64,000 bases of DNA, taken from NCBI RefSeq assembly GCF_014633365.1, contig NC_068352.1:26631310-26695309 (forward strand), written 5' to 3'. Shown piece after piece: positions 24,243 through 36,871 of this stretch. Below the pieces are notes generated by a model. The model made no database searches, was not told the DNA's origin, and saw nothing but the letters and a program-made list of their open reading frames with translations. A program made the translations under genes and the position numbers. The stretch's first letter is position 1; the number at the start of each line of letters is the position of its first letter. The DNA is from Diospyros lotus (lineage: Eukaryota > Streptophyta > Magnoliopsida > Ericales > Ebenaceae).

Positions 24243-24720
24243 TATTTTTCTCATCTTTCTCTGAACTAACATTGAGAGGCATAATGACCAAACTTTTTGC
24301 AATTATAACATTGTATGACAGATTTATCATACTTCCAATTTGACTGACGTCCACAACCTTGTCCTCGGCTACAAGTGCCTCCACATCCTCTTTGACCTGA
24401 TGATATCATTCTCCATCATTATTTTTGTCAGTCTCGCTAGGCTGAAATTTGTCACCTCTTGCCCTCCAACCATAGCTTCTTCCTCAATGACTTCCTAGTT
24501 TCTCTAGGATTGAGAGTTTAGTTTGCAAGGCTTGCTCAAGAAGCTTGTCATCACCCTTGAGCCTTTCCTTGTATGCTTGGAGTGAGCCTATCCATTGCTC
24601 CATAGTTATCTCTTTAACCATGTTGGAAGGTACTCCTTCCTTCTTCTTAATCCAACCACGGTGTATATATGTGTGTGTTGTGTAAGAGACCAAACTTGAA
24701 CAACGAGGAAGAATATCTTA
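24243..24720 (-). pseudogene. Copia 2 gag C-terminal half
   Basis: The frame at 24693-24484 gives VKEITMEQWIGSLQAYKERL and LLEQALQTKLS, a typical gag segment. Near 24330-24260, in another frame, a CCHC zinc knuckle reads CYNCKKFGHYASQC after a GRG-rich stretch. The first half of gag is missing; only about 60 bases separate this piece from an LTR-like TATA region, so a deletion has joined them. Confidence 0.7.
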
Positions 24721-24946
24721 TTGTCGGGTTTGGTCAAACACTTTGATACAAGGCCTATTTATAGGCTAAAGCTTAAACAGAAATACAATACATTAAAGGT
24801 TTTATTGCAATTCCAAAAGGCTTTCTCCATTCTTCTAGCATGCTGTATACGTGGGCTTCCTCAACTTCTTCTTCTTCTTCTTCTTCTTCTTCCAGATTCA
24901 TTTACTTTGCCTAGACTTCGGTGCAAGTTTAAATTTTCAACATGTG
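24721..24946 (-). other. LTR-like promoter remnant downstream of gene C
   Basis: On the minus strand a TATA box (ctataaatagg within 24752-24766) and an ataagatattcttcc stretch resemble a Copia LTR promoter feeding the gag remnant. A (cttctt)n run lies at 24862-24891. No LTR ends were found. The last part probably belongs to the gene C 3' flank. Confidence 0.4.
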
Positions 24947-26147
24947 TCACTTAGTGTTAATGAAGGGGTAAACTTCGTATCGAAAGTTGCAGCTGCCGCC
25001 GACAACTCTCCCTCCTTGTTTGCCCTCGCAGCAATCTGGGAACTCACTGACAATACCCTCAAGGCACTTCTTGCAGTCATTGCCGGAAAGATCTCTGGTG
25101 CATTGAACCAGTCCGTACACTATCTTGTTCAAAGGTATGGCACGGCCACCACCAAGCTCTTGCTCCCCCGTGGCGTACAAGACTGGGCTTGTATAAGCTT
25201 TGCTCACCAACCGGCTTAGCAGATTCTTCGTTTTCTCGTTGAAATTTGGCTCTTCCGCGTCGTCCGTGTTGAAGAGATAGAACTTGTGCTTGCTGTCGAT
25301 CTGCCCGAAGAAGGCCTGGTTCGAGTACTTGTATAGACAGGCATCGTACCTGTTAGAAGAACGAAAAATTTAGAAATATTTCTAAAAATTTTAATGTTTT
25401 TCTTTTGATCTCATCATTGAATTCAATGATCTTACTTTTAATCACAGTTACACCCTTCTGGCTTTAGCTATTATCACATAAATCTATTATAAGTTATTTT
25501 AATGGGCTATGGCCTCTTATGCACGAAAACGTTGAAACGGTATCGTTTTAATGTTTCTAAAAAGTTTACTATCCTAAAACATTAACAAACGTCAAAAAAA
25601 GTTTTTGGGTAATTTTTATAATTTTAAAAACATTTTGGGTCATTTCAAAATTTTGAAAAAATATTGGAAAGATCAAAATAATATAATCGATCAATAAAAG
25701 AAAATATACATACATACATATACATATATAATAATTGAACTAAAAATAGCTTAAATAAAGACAAACCGTATTCATATAATTTAAATTTGAGCCGAAAGTA
25801 AATTTAGAGTACCATATGATGGCTCCTTTATTGGAGGGGCAAAAGACTCTAATCTTTCTACTTGCTTCTACAACACAAGCTGTGCAAACCGACTTGGAGG
25901 TGTCGCCCCGACAGAGGGCTAGGCCATTGGCTCGGCTTTGAAACCAGCCAGTTGAGCCAACTCCAAAACCGGTTGGGGGAACATTAACTTGGAGGAGGCT
26001 TGCTAGTTTATTCAAGTTGGAATCATAGTAGGGGCTTGTAGAGTTCTTGTCGAAGCAAATATGGAATAGAGAGCTTGTAGAAAGGAAAGGGCTAGAGAAG
26101 CAGAGCATAAAGGGAATGATCAAATATGGCTTTGAGGAATAATGCAT
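24947..26147 (-). CDS. DUF26 (Gnk2-type) cysteine-rich secretory protein, gene C
   Basis: Exon 1 is 26147-25813, the intron 25812-25350 (GT-AG), exon 2 25349-24947; together 245 codons with no stop. The start is the only ATG ahead of a good signal peptide (residues about 1-26). Domain 1 has CRGDTSKSVCTAC; domain 2 has CTRDLSGNDCKKC and ends SCNFRYEVYPF. The protein should be secreted to the apoplast; relatives act in defence and some bind mannose, but no substrate can be read here. An insertion of about six residues (GRAIPLN) near the middle of domain 2 sets it apart from A, B and D. It is the most diverged member but keeps all motif cysteines, so I judge it functional. Confidence 0.85.
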
Positions 26148-27745
26148 TTTGATTTTGGATGAAAAATTGAGATGCGGGTGTCACTCTATTATGATGAGTT
26201 AGTACATTTTTCTCAAATGACTTGCTCCTTTATATAGGGAATTTTTTGTTTTAAGATAACCAATAGATTTCATAAATGGTGCATTTGGCGATGATGATGT
26301 TATTCTATTATTGAGTTTGTACGGAGTGTGTCAAATTTAATAACTTAAATTATTAGAGTTTATTCCAATAAGTTACTTTTGGGGTGTAAGGAGCGAGAAT
26401 GAAATATTTTTATAAATATATCTATTACTTTTATTATCATTATTTCTTCCCTTATTTATTTATTTTAAAAATAAAAGGATATTATTGTAACATTTCTTTT
26501 TAACTATTTTGTCACTTTTTATTTTCTATCACAACAAACTAAAGTTATATTAGGTTCATTCATGTTTCGTTCTTCTTAAAAAATAGAGAAATAACTAATC
26601 TTATGTTATTTTTTTTTTATCTTACGTTTCATTAAATTACGTACTATTTCATTTTTTACACGATCTCTCTTTCAAACATAACATTAAGGGCTTGGACTTT
26701 TCTCCGAAAAAAACTATTTGTCCATTTTTAGTTGTTCTCTTGGTCTAACAATTACTTTGAGAATTTGTAATTTTTTGTGTAAAAGCTATATTGGATTACT
26801 TCATTAGGGCATGAACATTGAGACCAAACCAAGTTAAGTTCCTATATCTTTATATTTATTTTAACAATAACGATAATTGTTAAAATTAATATTAAGAGTG
26901 TTTTAAATATTATATCTTATAGAATAACAAATTGGGACTACCAAATACAACAAAATTTCATTATTGATAAATGATAATAATGGCATTGTTTGAAGCGGGT
27001 GCCCTTTTGTTAGTGGGAAGCCTTCTGAAAATTGTTATTTGCATGCCCACTTAAAATGAATCTCATTGCAGTGGACACTTAAAATATGGGTTGCCCTAAT
27101 ATTTTATGTTTAGCAATATTATGCCCTTAATTCTATCCAAAAATTAATGATTAGTTAAACTTGACTTTTTAAGTCCATCAAATTTAAAAATACATGCCAG
27201 GCCTTCCAATAAACTGTGGGTCCATGTGAAATTTTATTGTGATATTATGAGTTTTTGTATTTTGAGATAAATTACACTTAACATTCTTAAAATTTAATAA
27301 AAAGATATTAAATTTTGATATTTTATCAATCTTTTTCTCTCTATTTGATTCGGCGATGGCTAAACTATTGCCAAACTGGAGAAAAAGAGAGCCGAACCTA
27401 CAATCAAATTGTGGTTAAAACTTTTACATATATAAAATAACAGTATAAGAAAAATGTAATTAGAGTTGCAAAGTCATGAACTGTTTTGTCATTTTTTAAA
27501 TATTGGAAATATCTTTACTACTTTTTAATCAAACCTCAAGGACATTGAGTATAATCTATCCTGTCTTTTTTGCTAATTATTTATTCTTGATAATGTAAGG
27601 ATTAAGGTAGGGCAATTATATGGAAGGAGGTTTTTTTCTTCCTTTTTTTTTTTATATGAGTGAGTGGGTATTCCACTTGCATATTGAAGTCCGTCTCATT
27701 CATCATATTGTATTGGTACATACTATGTTTTGCACATGTGAATAA
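26148..27745. other. Gene C upstream region
   Basis: AT-rich, with no gene seen. It aligns in pieces with the upstream regions of genes A and D, for example tgaatctcattgcagtgga at 27056-27074, showing descent from the same duplicated unit with much more divergence. Confidence 0.5.
26229..26237 (-). promoter_or_regulatory. Gene C TATA box
   Basis: The minus strand reads ctatataaagg about 85 bases upstream of the ATG, a better TATA consensus than in gene A. The block shared with genes A and D (catgcccacttaaaatg) lies farther away, near 27043-27075. Confidence 0.55.
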
Positions 27746-28200
27746 GTGTACATGGGCCAAGAGCCGCATTTCAAAAGGCTCACAAGAAGATAAACCTTAC
27801 AAGTTCAAAAAAGTCTACCAAGCAAAAAGACTCGAGTGACCTTCTCTAGCAGAGGGCTCTTAATTATAGGACTCCCTCAACAGACCCATAAAAGAGGTTC
27901 TTAAACCCTCTTGAGTAGTCTCTCGTGAGAGAGTCTCCTTATATTTTATGCAAACTGTTGCTTTTAAAAAATTCAAACAAACAATCCTAAGATTACGAGA
28001 GACTTCATCACCTGCCATCTATTGTCTCTATAAATAAGCGATAACTCTTTCTCTCCAAGTATGCAAGTACATCATACTGCTGAACTTTTTGTATTCTTTT
28101 CTAATTTTCGACGGGTTTAACTTAAGTATTGAACGGACTATGCAGGGAATATCTTGTGCCCTTTAATCAACTTCATTTTTATATAATTTTTGATGGCTTG
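27746..28200 (+). mobile_element. LTR-like fragment upstream of gene C
   Basis: The stretch contains tctataaataagcgataac (near 28030), then tttcgacgggtttaacttaag and an end region cttgaagatgattccccaac, a layout typical of Ty3-type (Athila/Ogre-like) LTR promoter and R-U5 regions. It is absent from the matching flanks of genes A and D. The borders are approximate and no target duplication was found. Confidence 0.4.
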
Positions 28201-28769
28201 AAGATGATTCCCCAACATCTATATTTATTATTATATATCCAAGCAATAACAATCTTATTAATTTTTTAAAATTATTGAAAAAGACGAGGGCCAACTTAAA
28301 GGACATTTCAAGAGTGGATTTTTTTTTTTAATTTCTTTATGGAAGAAAAATTAATTAATCGATTATGGCTATATCTTTTAGTATTATCCTTGTTAGTGGG
28401 TGAATTCGATAGGGAGAGGGAAACGAACGAGAAGCAAGAGAGGAACATCTTCGGCGGCTTGACAAATTAAAAATATTTAATTTAGCCATTAAAATCAACT
28501 TGTTTGAACATTCATTTCCATCCTATAGTTCTAGAAGTATAAAATGGGTTAGGCGAGTCCAACATCTGTGCCCATATAGGTTGTGTCGATCCGATATGTG
28601 GACTGGCCTGTTTTGGTCTTTTTTTAAAAAAAAGTAAAAAAATTGAAGCACAAAATTTAAGATGAATAATATTTTAAATTCTTTCAGTAAATAAGACATG
28701 AAATATTTACACTTAAAAATCTTCAAGAACATAAACTTGAGGTGGCACTAGTATAAAAGTGAATATTAT
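28201..28769. other. Intergenic DNA, old duplicate flank
   Basis: AT-rich with no gene. The gcttgacaaatt and ttagccattaaaatcaac stretches near 28457 correspond to 12931 and 37885 in the gene A and D flanks. Confidence 0.45.
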
Positions 28770-29460
28770 TTTGATGAGAATAAATGATTAACATTTTCAA
28801 TTAATCTTAAGGGAGCATGTGTTTTAAATTGAGCAAGATAAATAGATTTTTTTTTTTTTGGGTAATCCAGGTTTCGAAGTTCGACTAACTAGCCTTGAGA
28901 GAAAATGACATTTCCCTCTGATTCGTCTTCTAGGTTAATCCAAATACGGTTATAATTTATATACAGTCATAATAAATTTTCAGAAAGTGACTTCTTTTTT
29001 CATAAACTCCACCTTTACGTCATGCAGATGGGACCTCCGAAAAGGTGATAGGGTGCACCATAACTCTACCTCTACAAGGGTGACTTGTTTTCCAAAATTA
29101 AATGTTGCCTTCTAAGATATCACTAAAATTCAAATCTCCAATTATTTTATTATTTTTTTTATTTTATCATTACATCATGCTAGTGGGAATAAGATAAATA
29201 GGTCATTTGGATAGAAGGCACGTGGTGAAAGGTAGGCCGAAAGATGGTCACTACTTGAGGTACGTTTGGACCTTCACACAGCAAACACAACAACCTTTAT
29301 AAACATGGCTGTGCGGGAATGGCCTGAACTCTTGAGCCCATGCCCAGAGGCCATGCCTAGTCACATCTCATCTGGGGTGCTCAACGAAAATCACGTTTTG
29401 ACCTTCCTCATGCAAACTAATAAAACTCTCAGCGTTTCGATGGCAAATATAAATTAACTC
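28770..29460. repeat. Segmental duplication, decayed copy 3, left part
   Basis: The aataaatgattaacattttc stretch (28781) matches 10080 and 34588, and tgagcccatgcccagagg (29333) matches 10288 and 34831. A block at about 28845-29190 has no counterpart. The copy is cut at 29460 by an LTR and resumes at 33719. Confidence 0.65.
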
Positions 29461-30319
29461 TGTCAGGGCCCTTTTGAATTTTATAAGAAATTCGAGAGAG
29501 TGTTCATTTAAGATGAATATAAATATAAAATTATTTAAAATTTAAAAAAAATATTTTCATATTTGTTCACTATCAATAGGAACCATAATAAATTATACAT
29601 ATTTATTACATTATCATCTCGAACTTACCACCCATATATTTTCAAGATAAAGAGAGCACTAAGACTATAAATATAATATGAAACACCCTACTCACGCCCT
29701 CAAAACTACACCCATGGATCTTGAGGCCAAGACATTGTTGTACATATCTAACTAGGACTCGCCCCAAATATCTATCTTCTACTTCTTTGGAATGACAAAA
29801 GAAATAAAGTGAGCCACAAAACTTAGTAAGTATATAGCAAATGGAGCATCAATAGAACGATAGATTAAGGCATGAATAACTCAAAGTTAAAAGAAAATCA
29901 CTACTTGACATCTAGACAACCATTAAATTCATGCCTTCTACACTTGACAACCATATCCTCAAAGAAATATAATTTCTTACATTTCATCAAAATACAATTT
30001 TCAAAGTGAGCCATAAATCTCTGTAAGCATATATATATATATATATATATATAGCAAATGGAAGCACAATGAAATCGATATATGAAGACATGCATAAAAT
30101 AGAGCCAAGGAAAATTTGCTACCCGACATATATAAACACCAATTGGATTTATGTCTTTCTTATTAGCAATACTTTCTTGGATTATGATTTCTTTTCAAAA
30201 CATCAAAACATATTTCAACTCCATAAGGTGACATTCACATATTTAATATAATAGCACACAAGGCCTTCGCCATACATAGCTTGTATCACACTACACATAG
30301 CACATAACAATGTATATAA

Positions 30320-30580
30320 CATGAGGCCATCTAACCTTGGTTTGGGATTTGCACTCACAGGCTAACCTACCGAGTTCGTGCCCCGCAACCCGCTCATATC
30401 ACAACATTGCACTCACCGGCTAACCTACCAGGTTCGTGCCATGTATATAACATGAGACCTTCCAACCTTGGGTTCGAGATTGACACTCACCGACTAAACC
30501 TTTCGGATTTGTGCCCTACAACCCGCTCATATCATAACCTTGCACTCGCCGACTAACTTATCGAGTTCGTGCGCCCCATG
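30320..30580. repeat. Short tandem array inside the long LTR
   Basis: Units of the type cactcaccggctaacctacc plus a gttcgtgcc tail occur about four times, with repeated acccgctcatatca linkers. It is part of the LTR and has no coding meaning. Confidence 0.6.
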
Positions 30581-31062
30581 TAATGCAAGATATAAGGAAT
30601 ATAGTGGCTCTTGCAACATTAACGTGATGACAAAACCCTTATAAGCTAAGCATCGGACCATGTTACACCCACGTAGGAATTCATACACACGAATTCTCTA
30701 ATGCATATGCTCACTTAAGATACATAAGTTAGCACTCAGGCCAACCGTGTCATGCTAATGCTCACGCTCCCAACACATACAAAGTTTGGCTTCCCAATGA
30801 ATGCAACCCAGGACCCAACATCATAATGTGAAACAATATAGAAACACAATACAATGTAATGCAACCACAAATACAATTATAGCAAGTAACATTCACACAC
30901 CCTTAATTTTTGCCCGTTAATGTTTTTGGGTATTTCACCCAATTCAACATTTAAATAGGTTCCATCACATCAATTAAGAACAATTATTTATATGATGATA
31001 ATATTGCATCACACATGAGATTCCATGGATATGCCAACCAAGAACATTCCTTAACGACTTCC

Positions 31063-32428
31063 TGTAACATCCTAATTTCTCGGGCGTGTTATAACTTAAG
31101 ATAATTCTGGGATAATAATTTTTTTTAAAAAAAACTATTGTTAAATCATATCATTCCTCATATCTCTCAGGCTTCCTCGATATGCGTGTCCTAACCTCAA
31201 AATGCGTGCTCGATTAATTTCCTGCCTCTGAGCATACTCCTCAAGCCCTAAATTAATTACCATAATTATTTTGACATTTTCAGGATTTTTTTACAATTTT
31301 TTTTCTATTTTTTCCATTTCTTTTTTCTTTCTTTCTTTTATTTTCTTCTTCTTCTTTCTTCTTCCTCCCTTCTTCTTTTTCCTCTAGCTCATTCAACACG
31401 TTGCCTGCGCACGCCGCTGCTGGCCACCCGCCACTGCCAGCCTCCGCCGGATGTCGCCGCCACCTACCAGCTCGCCTCTGCCAGCTGCACCGCGCCCGCA
31501 ACCGACGACCTCTACCATCGTGAGCCACCACAGGTAATAGCATTGAGCCTCCCGACTCCGCTATTACCCACCCAACACCGGTCGCCTCCACATGGGCCAC
31601 CGTGCACCACCGCTGGTCTGCCGACCTCCATTACTGCTCCAGCTTCACCCGACCCTCATCGCGACAGCTGTGGTTGTTGCTGCTCACTTCTGGCTACCAC
31701 GATCAACCACATCCCTCTCTCAATCTCTTTTTTGATCTTTTTCTCTCCCTCGCGATGCTTCTATCAGGCATAACCCAAACTCTCATTGTCTCCCTCTCTC
31801 TTGCATTTCAGATCCAAGATCTGATGAAAATAATCCTAGGCCAGCCGCACATATATATATATATATACATATATACATTTAACCCTCTAATTTCTTATTA
31901 AATTCACTTGAGGGATTTATAAATTGTAATTAAAGAACTGATAATTACACTTGTACCCGTTAAGGCTTTAAATTAATTACCCTCAAGCCACCCAAAATCT
32001 TGATTTATCAAAATTAATAACCAATATTTACTCGATAAAGATCAATTTTGTCCCTACGCCCTCACAGGACCTTTGTTTCGTCCCGAAACCTTATCGTTAT
32101 GAAAAACTAGTGCCTTCTTAGGGTTCCGTTGACTTCTCGAGAGTCCCCTACGATGATTCAATTTTTCGGCCTAAATCGAACTTGTATTTTAGCTGTACGA
32201 AAAATCGTCTCAATTCTAATTTCTTTTAATATCACAAATCCTATCTTGGGATACTCGTCGAGACCATATCTATTTTCTTAGACAATTACATTTCGAGGCA
32301 TTCCCTATAGTTGATTCGGTACTTATAACTGTAAGAAATTATACTTAAGCCCCTAATCTTTTGATAATTTCATGTATAACCTAAGTTAAAATTACTTTTG
32401 TGCCCTTTAAAAAATTTGGGATATCACA
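31063..32428. mobile_element. Solo Ty3-type LTR nested in the 29461-33718 LTR
   Basis: Ends TGTAACATCC and GATATCACA, 1,366 bp. The flanks are CTTCC (31058-31062) and CTTCT (32429-32433), a target duplication with one change. It belongs to the same family as the LTRs at 2785-7554: the same CCGCTGC-rich patch (31410-31480), the same tttcgtcccgaaacc block and the same T-rich tract. No internal region is present. Confidence 0.75.
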
Positions 32429-33718
32429 CTTCTCAAATGTGATTATATATCATGCATCCATATGTAACTCAATTACATTTTTATCTCATGAATCCCATGT
32501 ATATACATATATATATATATTTTCAACCATATTCTATCATTTTAGAGGATTAAGTGAGATCAGAGGAAGCATTTAATACCAACTTAGTTTTAATAATCAT
32601 ACTAATTTGGATTGAAAAAACCCTTAACCAACTCAAACCATAACTAAAGTATATAATATTATATATCAAATCGAAGCCCTCGAAGTCTAGTTTACAACTC
32701 TTTAAACGGATCCCAATTCTGACTTCTACATCAAAAGTTGTGACCACAATAATACAGCACGCACAGTGTTGACCAAACCCTCTCCTCTAGCTTTCTAACC
32801 CACAAATATCATTCCATGAATGAAATATAGGATAAACAAACCCCAATGAAACCATCAATGAGACACAACAATGACTCAAAGAAGAAACCCACAACTTGAG
32901 AAGAAAATGAAGGATTTGGCTACCATTGCCAAGAGTGATTCTCACCACTAAGAGAAGAAACTAACTATGTGTGTGTGTGTGTGCGTATCACCTTGAAACT
33001 AAAAGAAGTTTCTTTAGAAAAGAACAAAGGAAGATAAAGAACTTGCCTTTTGAAGCTTAAACTGAAGAGATAAAGAAGAAGAAGAAGAAGCCTCCTCAAA
33101 GCTGCAATCTTAAAGCTCCCAGCAACAAAAAGAAGAAGGAAATGAAAAAGAATAATAAGCTACTGTCGAGAACCAAAAGAGAAGAAGAAGGAAACGAATG
33201 AAGAAAAGACAAGGGAATGGGGAGAAAAATGGGGTGGGATGGGCAGGCAACCACCCCCTTGGAATTTACCATTTTCCCCTTCTACATAAAACACACACAC
33301 ACATAAGCCCTCTTTGGACATTTCACATTTTCTTATTTCTTTTTCCGTTTCCTTTATCAAACCAATAATGAAAATCCCATTTTTGCCCTCACTTTTTTCA
33401 TAAAGTATGCTTATTTTTGTCATTTGCCACATTTATTATTTTTATTTAATTATAATACTACATTTTTTACACATGGGCCCAAACCCAAAGAAAATAGCCC
33501 ACTTCCATCTTAGGCCCCAATGACCATTACAACTTCACTTCACATTACACACAACAAAATTCACACTTGGCTTCAACCCAATTTCAAAGCTCAATTCATT
33601 AAAGTGAACATATAATTTACTTACATACATTTTGTCACATAAAAATATTTTTCACATTTAATTTAATAGGGATAAAATTTTCAATGTTCATAAATAAACT
33701 CTTAAATCCGTCGTTACA

Positions 33719-33890
33719 AACTCCATTTCTACTCATTTCTCCAATCGTTTTCTATAAATTGAGTATTAACTTGACGGTCGAAGCATATACAAACTGAGGG
33801 AGAATAGCCCTAAGATTGCAGCAAATCATTTGGTGTTGACATGGGTCCCATTCTTTAGCAACATCAATGGGCCCCAACTTTAGTAGTATT
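33719..33890. repeat. Segmental duplication, decayed copy 3, right part
   Basis: The ttttctataaattgagtattaa stretch (33749) and tgggtcccattctttagcaa (33842) match 34970-35070. With 28770-29460 this is a third copy of the flank that lies between the gypsy fragment and genes A and D. No gene follows it. Confidence 0.65.
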
Positions 33891-34221
33891 CCTTACTTGG
33901 GATCCTCTCTAAGTAACATGCCTCTACGCTAAGCACCTTCTGCTCAAAGTCAATAAAATCCCTCATAAAGGGAGGCGTCAGAAACTCGAGTTCCTAAGCT
34001 GGTTACCACTGGTTGACTGGCTAATCTAGACGCACAAGTCTGAGCATTGACACAGGTGCTTAGGATGTTTGTTACCAATTAGTAGCAACTGGGACAGTAC
34101 TCTCCCTATCCCATTATACTTGGTAGTAAGAAGAAGAACGAGACCTTCGATGATAACACCATATCGAGAATCAAAGTCGTCCATGCATCCTTCCAACAAC
34201 GACCGAATATCAAAGAAGGAA
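33891..34221. other. Spacer before duplicate copy 2
   Basis: No gene recognised. The sequence is less AT-rich and directly precedes the Ty3 reverse-transcriptase fragment, so it may be more of the same dead element, but I cannot read a domain in it. Confidence 0.4.
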
Positions 34222-34600
34222 ATGAGGATCAAGAAAAAACTTATTGGTAATACCACATATTACTATAAGATCATATCGTTTAGCCTCAAGAATGCTAAGG
34301 CAACTTATCAGCTCCTTGTTAACAAGCTCTTCCAAAATTAGTTCGATAACATGAAGGCGTACGTTGACAATATGCTTGTCATGAGCCACTTGGCCAAGCA
34401 GCATGTGCACAACCTCGAGAAATGCTTCACTAACTTAAGGAAATGCACATGACGCTAAACTCGACCAAACGTGCTTGTGGTTTTGGTGTGAAAGCAAGTA
34501 AATTCCTTGGGTCATCATCCATAATTGAGGTATTGAGATCAATCGTGAGAAAGTCCGGGCCATCATGGATATGGCGTTGTCGAGGGAAATAAATAATTAA
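34222..34600 (+). pseudogene. Ty3/gypsy reverse-transcriptase fragment, copy 2
   Basis: Plus-strand frames give YYKIISFSLKNAKATYQLL and KAYVDNMLVMSHLAKQHVH. The catalytic YVDD reads YVDN, and stops interrupt the frame. It is the duplicate of 9720-10080 and marks the left edge of the duplicated segment. Confidence 0.7.
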
Positions 34601-35926
34601 CCTTTCCAATCAACCTTAAGGTACCACAAGGTTATAGTGAGCAAGAAAAATGGACCACTAGATGGAAAACACGTGCAGGGAAACCAATTGAATGGCATAA
34701 TCACCACTGAAGTATCTCTAGACTCGCAACGTGGCAAACATGACTGTCTTTGCAATTAATAAATTATAACATAGTTTAGCAGGAATGACCTAAACCCTTA
34801 TAATAGTTTAGAAGGAATGACCTAAACCCTTGAGCCCATGTGCTTGGTCACATCTCAGAGGGGGCGCCTGGAAAATCATGCATGCGCTATGCCTGACCCA
34901 ACTATAAAATCCCTTAGCACTCCTATGGCAAATATGCATTAACTCAATTTACTCCTAAATTTGTGTGTTTTTTATAAACTGAATATTAACTTAATCATCA
35001 AAATGTACATTAAAAAAAAATAGTCCCGAAATTTCAAAAAATCAGTTGATTTTGATGTGGGTCTCACTCTGTAGCAACTTCATATTTCAAATAATAAAAT
35101 TATTAACCAAATGTTTAATGCTTTGACAAAATAACTTTTACGTACTAGTGTATTTCTAAGTTAATGCAATAATGCTTGAAAATATACAAAGTTTAATGGT
35201 CTTTAATCTTGAATTGTTGGGTTTATATTTCGACAATTGGCACTGTGTGTGTGTGTTTGTGTGTTTAAATTAAACTGAATTCAAGGTTTAGAGAGGAAAA
35301 GAGACAACTCCCCGTGATGGAGACAAGGAGTAAATTGTAAAGGCAATATTGTAGACATTGGAAGTGCTAATTACTTCATCACATGCCATGGCATTTACTA
35401 TATATAGGACACGTGCTTTAATTTTTTGTCACTAGACTAGAATATTCTAATTATTTATCTTTTCTGTAAACATATAAATATTTTTTGAACAAAAAATTAT
35501 TTCATTAATTAAGATGACTGTTACTCCATTCTCCTTTTTATATTTTGAGTAAAATGCATTCAATATTTCCAAGTGTTGGCATAAAAAACAAAAGCAACCA
35601 TAAGTTAACAAAAATTTCAATAATACCAAAGTTTGCAACTCCTAGAAATTAATTTTCTCTCACAGAACGTAAGCCAGTGAGGGATGGTGGGCCGCTGTAT
35701 GTGAGTTTGGACTAAGAGTAACGCTAGTTATAGCTCATAACTGTGTTATTGGTCATGACTCCAAACATTAATATCCCCTTACACATTATATATGTTATAT
35801 CACGTTAGCATTGGAAACCTAATAAGGGAGTACAGTAATGAACTTTGAAGTTGAGATTTTGGATTCACAAACACTATTATTTATCATTAAGCTACGCTTG
35901 CTTTCCGTAGTCCTTTTTGATTAATG

Positions 35927-36780
35927 TCAAGTGTTAACAAAGGGGTATATCTCATATCTGAAGTTGCAGCTGCCGCCAATCACTCTCCCTCCTTCTTTCC
36001 CATCACAGCAATCTAAAAGCTCACTGATGGCACCATCAAGGCACTTCTTACAGTCACTGCTAGAAAGATCTCGGGTGCATTGCACCAGTCCATACAGTTT
36101 CCTTGATCCCTCAAGCTCCAGCTCCCCAGTGCCATACAAAACTGGATTCACATAAGCTTTATTTGCTAACTGGCTTAGCAAATACTTCGTTTTTTTGTTG
36201 AAACTCTCCGGATCTTGCACATCTTTGACGTTGAACATGTAGAACTTGTTCTTGTTGTCGATCTCCCCGAAGAACTCCTCGTTCGAGTACTTGTAGAAGC
36301 AGTGATCCAACCTTTCAGGAAAAAAAAAAAACACGTAACATAATCAAGAGCTAAACTCAAGATTCTGAAGGAAGATAAACCCGATTCAAATTTGATCTGA
36401 TTCTAATATTTACAGTATATATGTATATGTACACACACGCACCATAAGATGGCTGCTTGGTTGGAGGGGCAGCCGTCTCGGATCGTTCTGCTCGCGTCGA
36501 CGACACAGGTGTTGCAGGCTGAGCTCGAGGTGTCGCCCCGGCACAGGGCTAGGCCGTTGGCTCGGGTTTGGCCCTGGCAGACTGAGCCAACTCCGAAGCC
36601 GGTACGGGGAACCTTGGCTTGGAGGAGGTCCGCCAGGTCATTCAAGTTGGATTCGTAAGTGGGGCTTGTAGAGTTTTTGCCAAAACAAAAATGGATAGGG
36701 CCTGCAGAAATAACACAAGTAGTGGGGAAGAAGAGCAAGAAGGGAATGATCAGGAACGGGTTTGATGAGAAATAATGCAT
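35927..36780 (-). CDS. DUF26 (Gnk2-type) cysteine-rich secretory protein, gene D
   Basis: Exon 1 is 36780-36443, the intron 36442-36312 (GT-AG, T-rich acceptor gaaag|g), exon 2 36311-35927; 240 codons, all open. Signal peptide about residues 1-26. Domain 1 carries C80-X8-C89-X2-C92 and C104; domain 2 carries C191-X8-C200-X2-C203 and ends with C228 in GGSCNFRYEIYPF. The family is secreted, apoplastic and defence-related; the ligand is unknown. Against gene A it has an extra cysteine at residue 68 (SVCQGQ), which leaves a possibly unpaired thiol. The A/D pair is the youngest in the cluster, and D is the one with a working splice site. Confidence 0.88.
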
Positions 36781-36871
36781 ATTTGGACGGAAGAATGGAA
36801 TATGGGTGTCTGTATTGTATTATGATGGTTAGTTCTTATATTTTACCCATTTCAAAGCAACTCAAGCTCCT

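Larger units (their letters stand above)
15556..24720 (-). mobile_element. Copia retrotransposon 2, truncated and split by two DNA transposons
   Basis: On the minus strand the remnant runs from gag C-terminal half and zinc knuckle (24693-24243), through protease and pre-integrase (22508-21904), to integrase and the linker toward reverse transcriptase (16676-15618). A Mutator-like element and a CACTA element interrupt it, each with its own target duplication, so the Copia copy is older than both. No reverse transcriptase, RNase H or paired LTRs remain. 15556-15617 is AT-rich and probably old gene B intron. Confidence 0.75.
29461..33718. mobile_element. Long LTR inserted in duplicate copy 3, with a nested solo LTR
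   Basis: The segment starts TGTCAGGGCCC and ends CGTTACA, flanked by the 5-bp duplication AACTC (29456-29460 and 33719-33723). The flanks join into sequence that matches copy 2 (34928-34990), confirming the borders. No gag or pol frame is found. Without the nested element (31063-32428) it is about 2.9 kb, the size of some Ty3-type LTRs. Within it are duplicated blocks near 29820-30130, with gcaaatgga repeated, and a tandem array at 30320-30580. Confidence 0.75.

Noticed and set aside
31280..31773. GC-rich open frames on both strands
   Set aside because: They lie in the C-rich patch of a solo LTR shared with 4020-4100 and 6760-6850; the frame is not conserved among copies.
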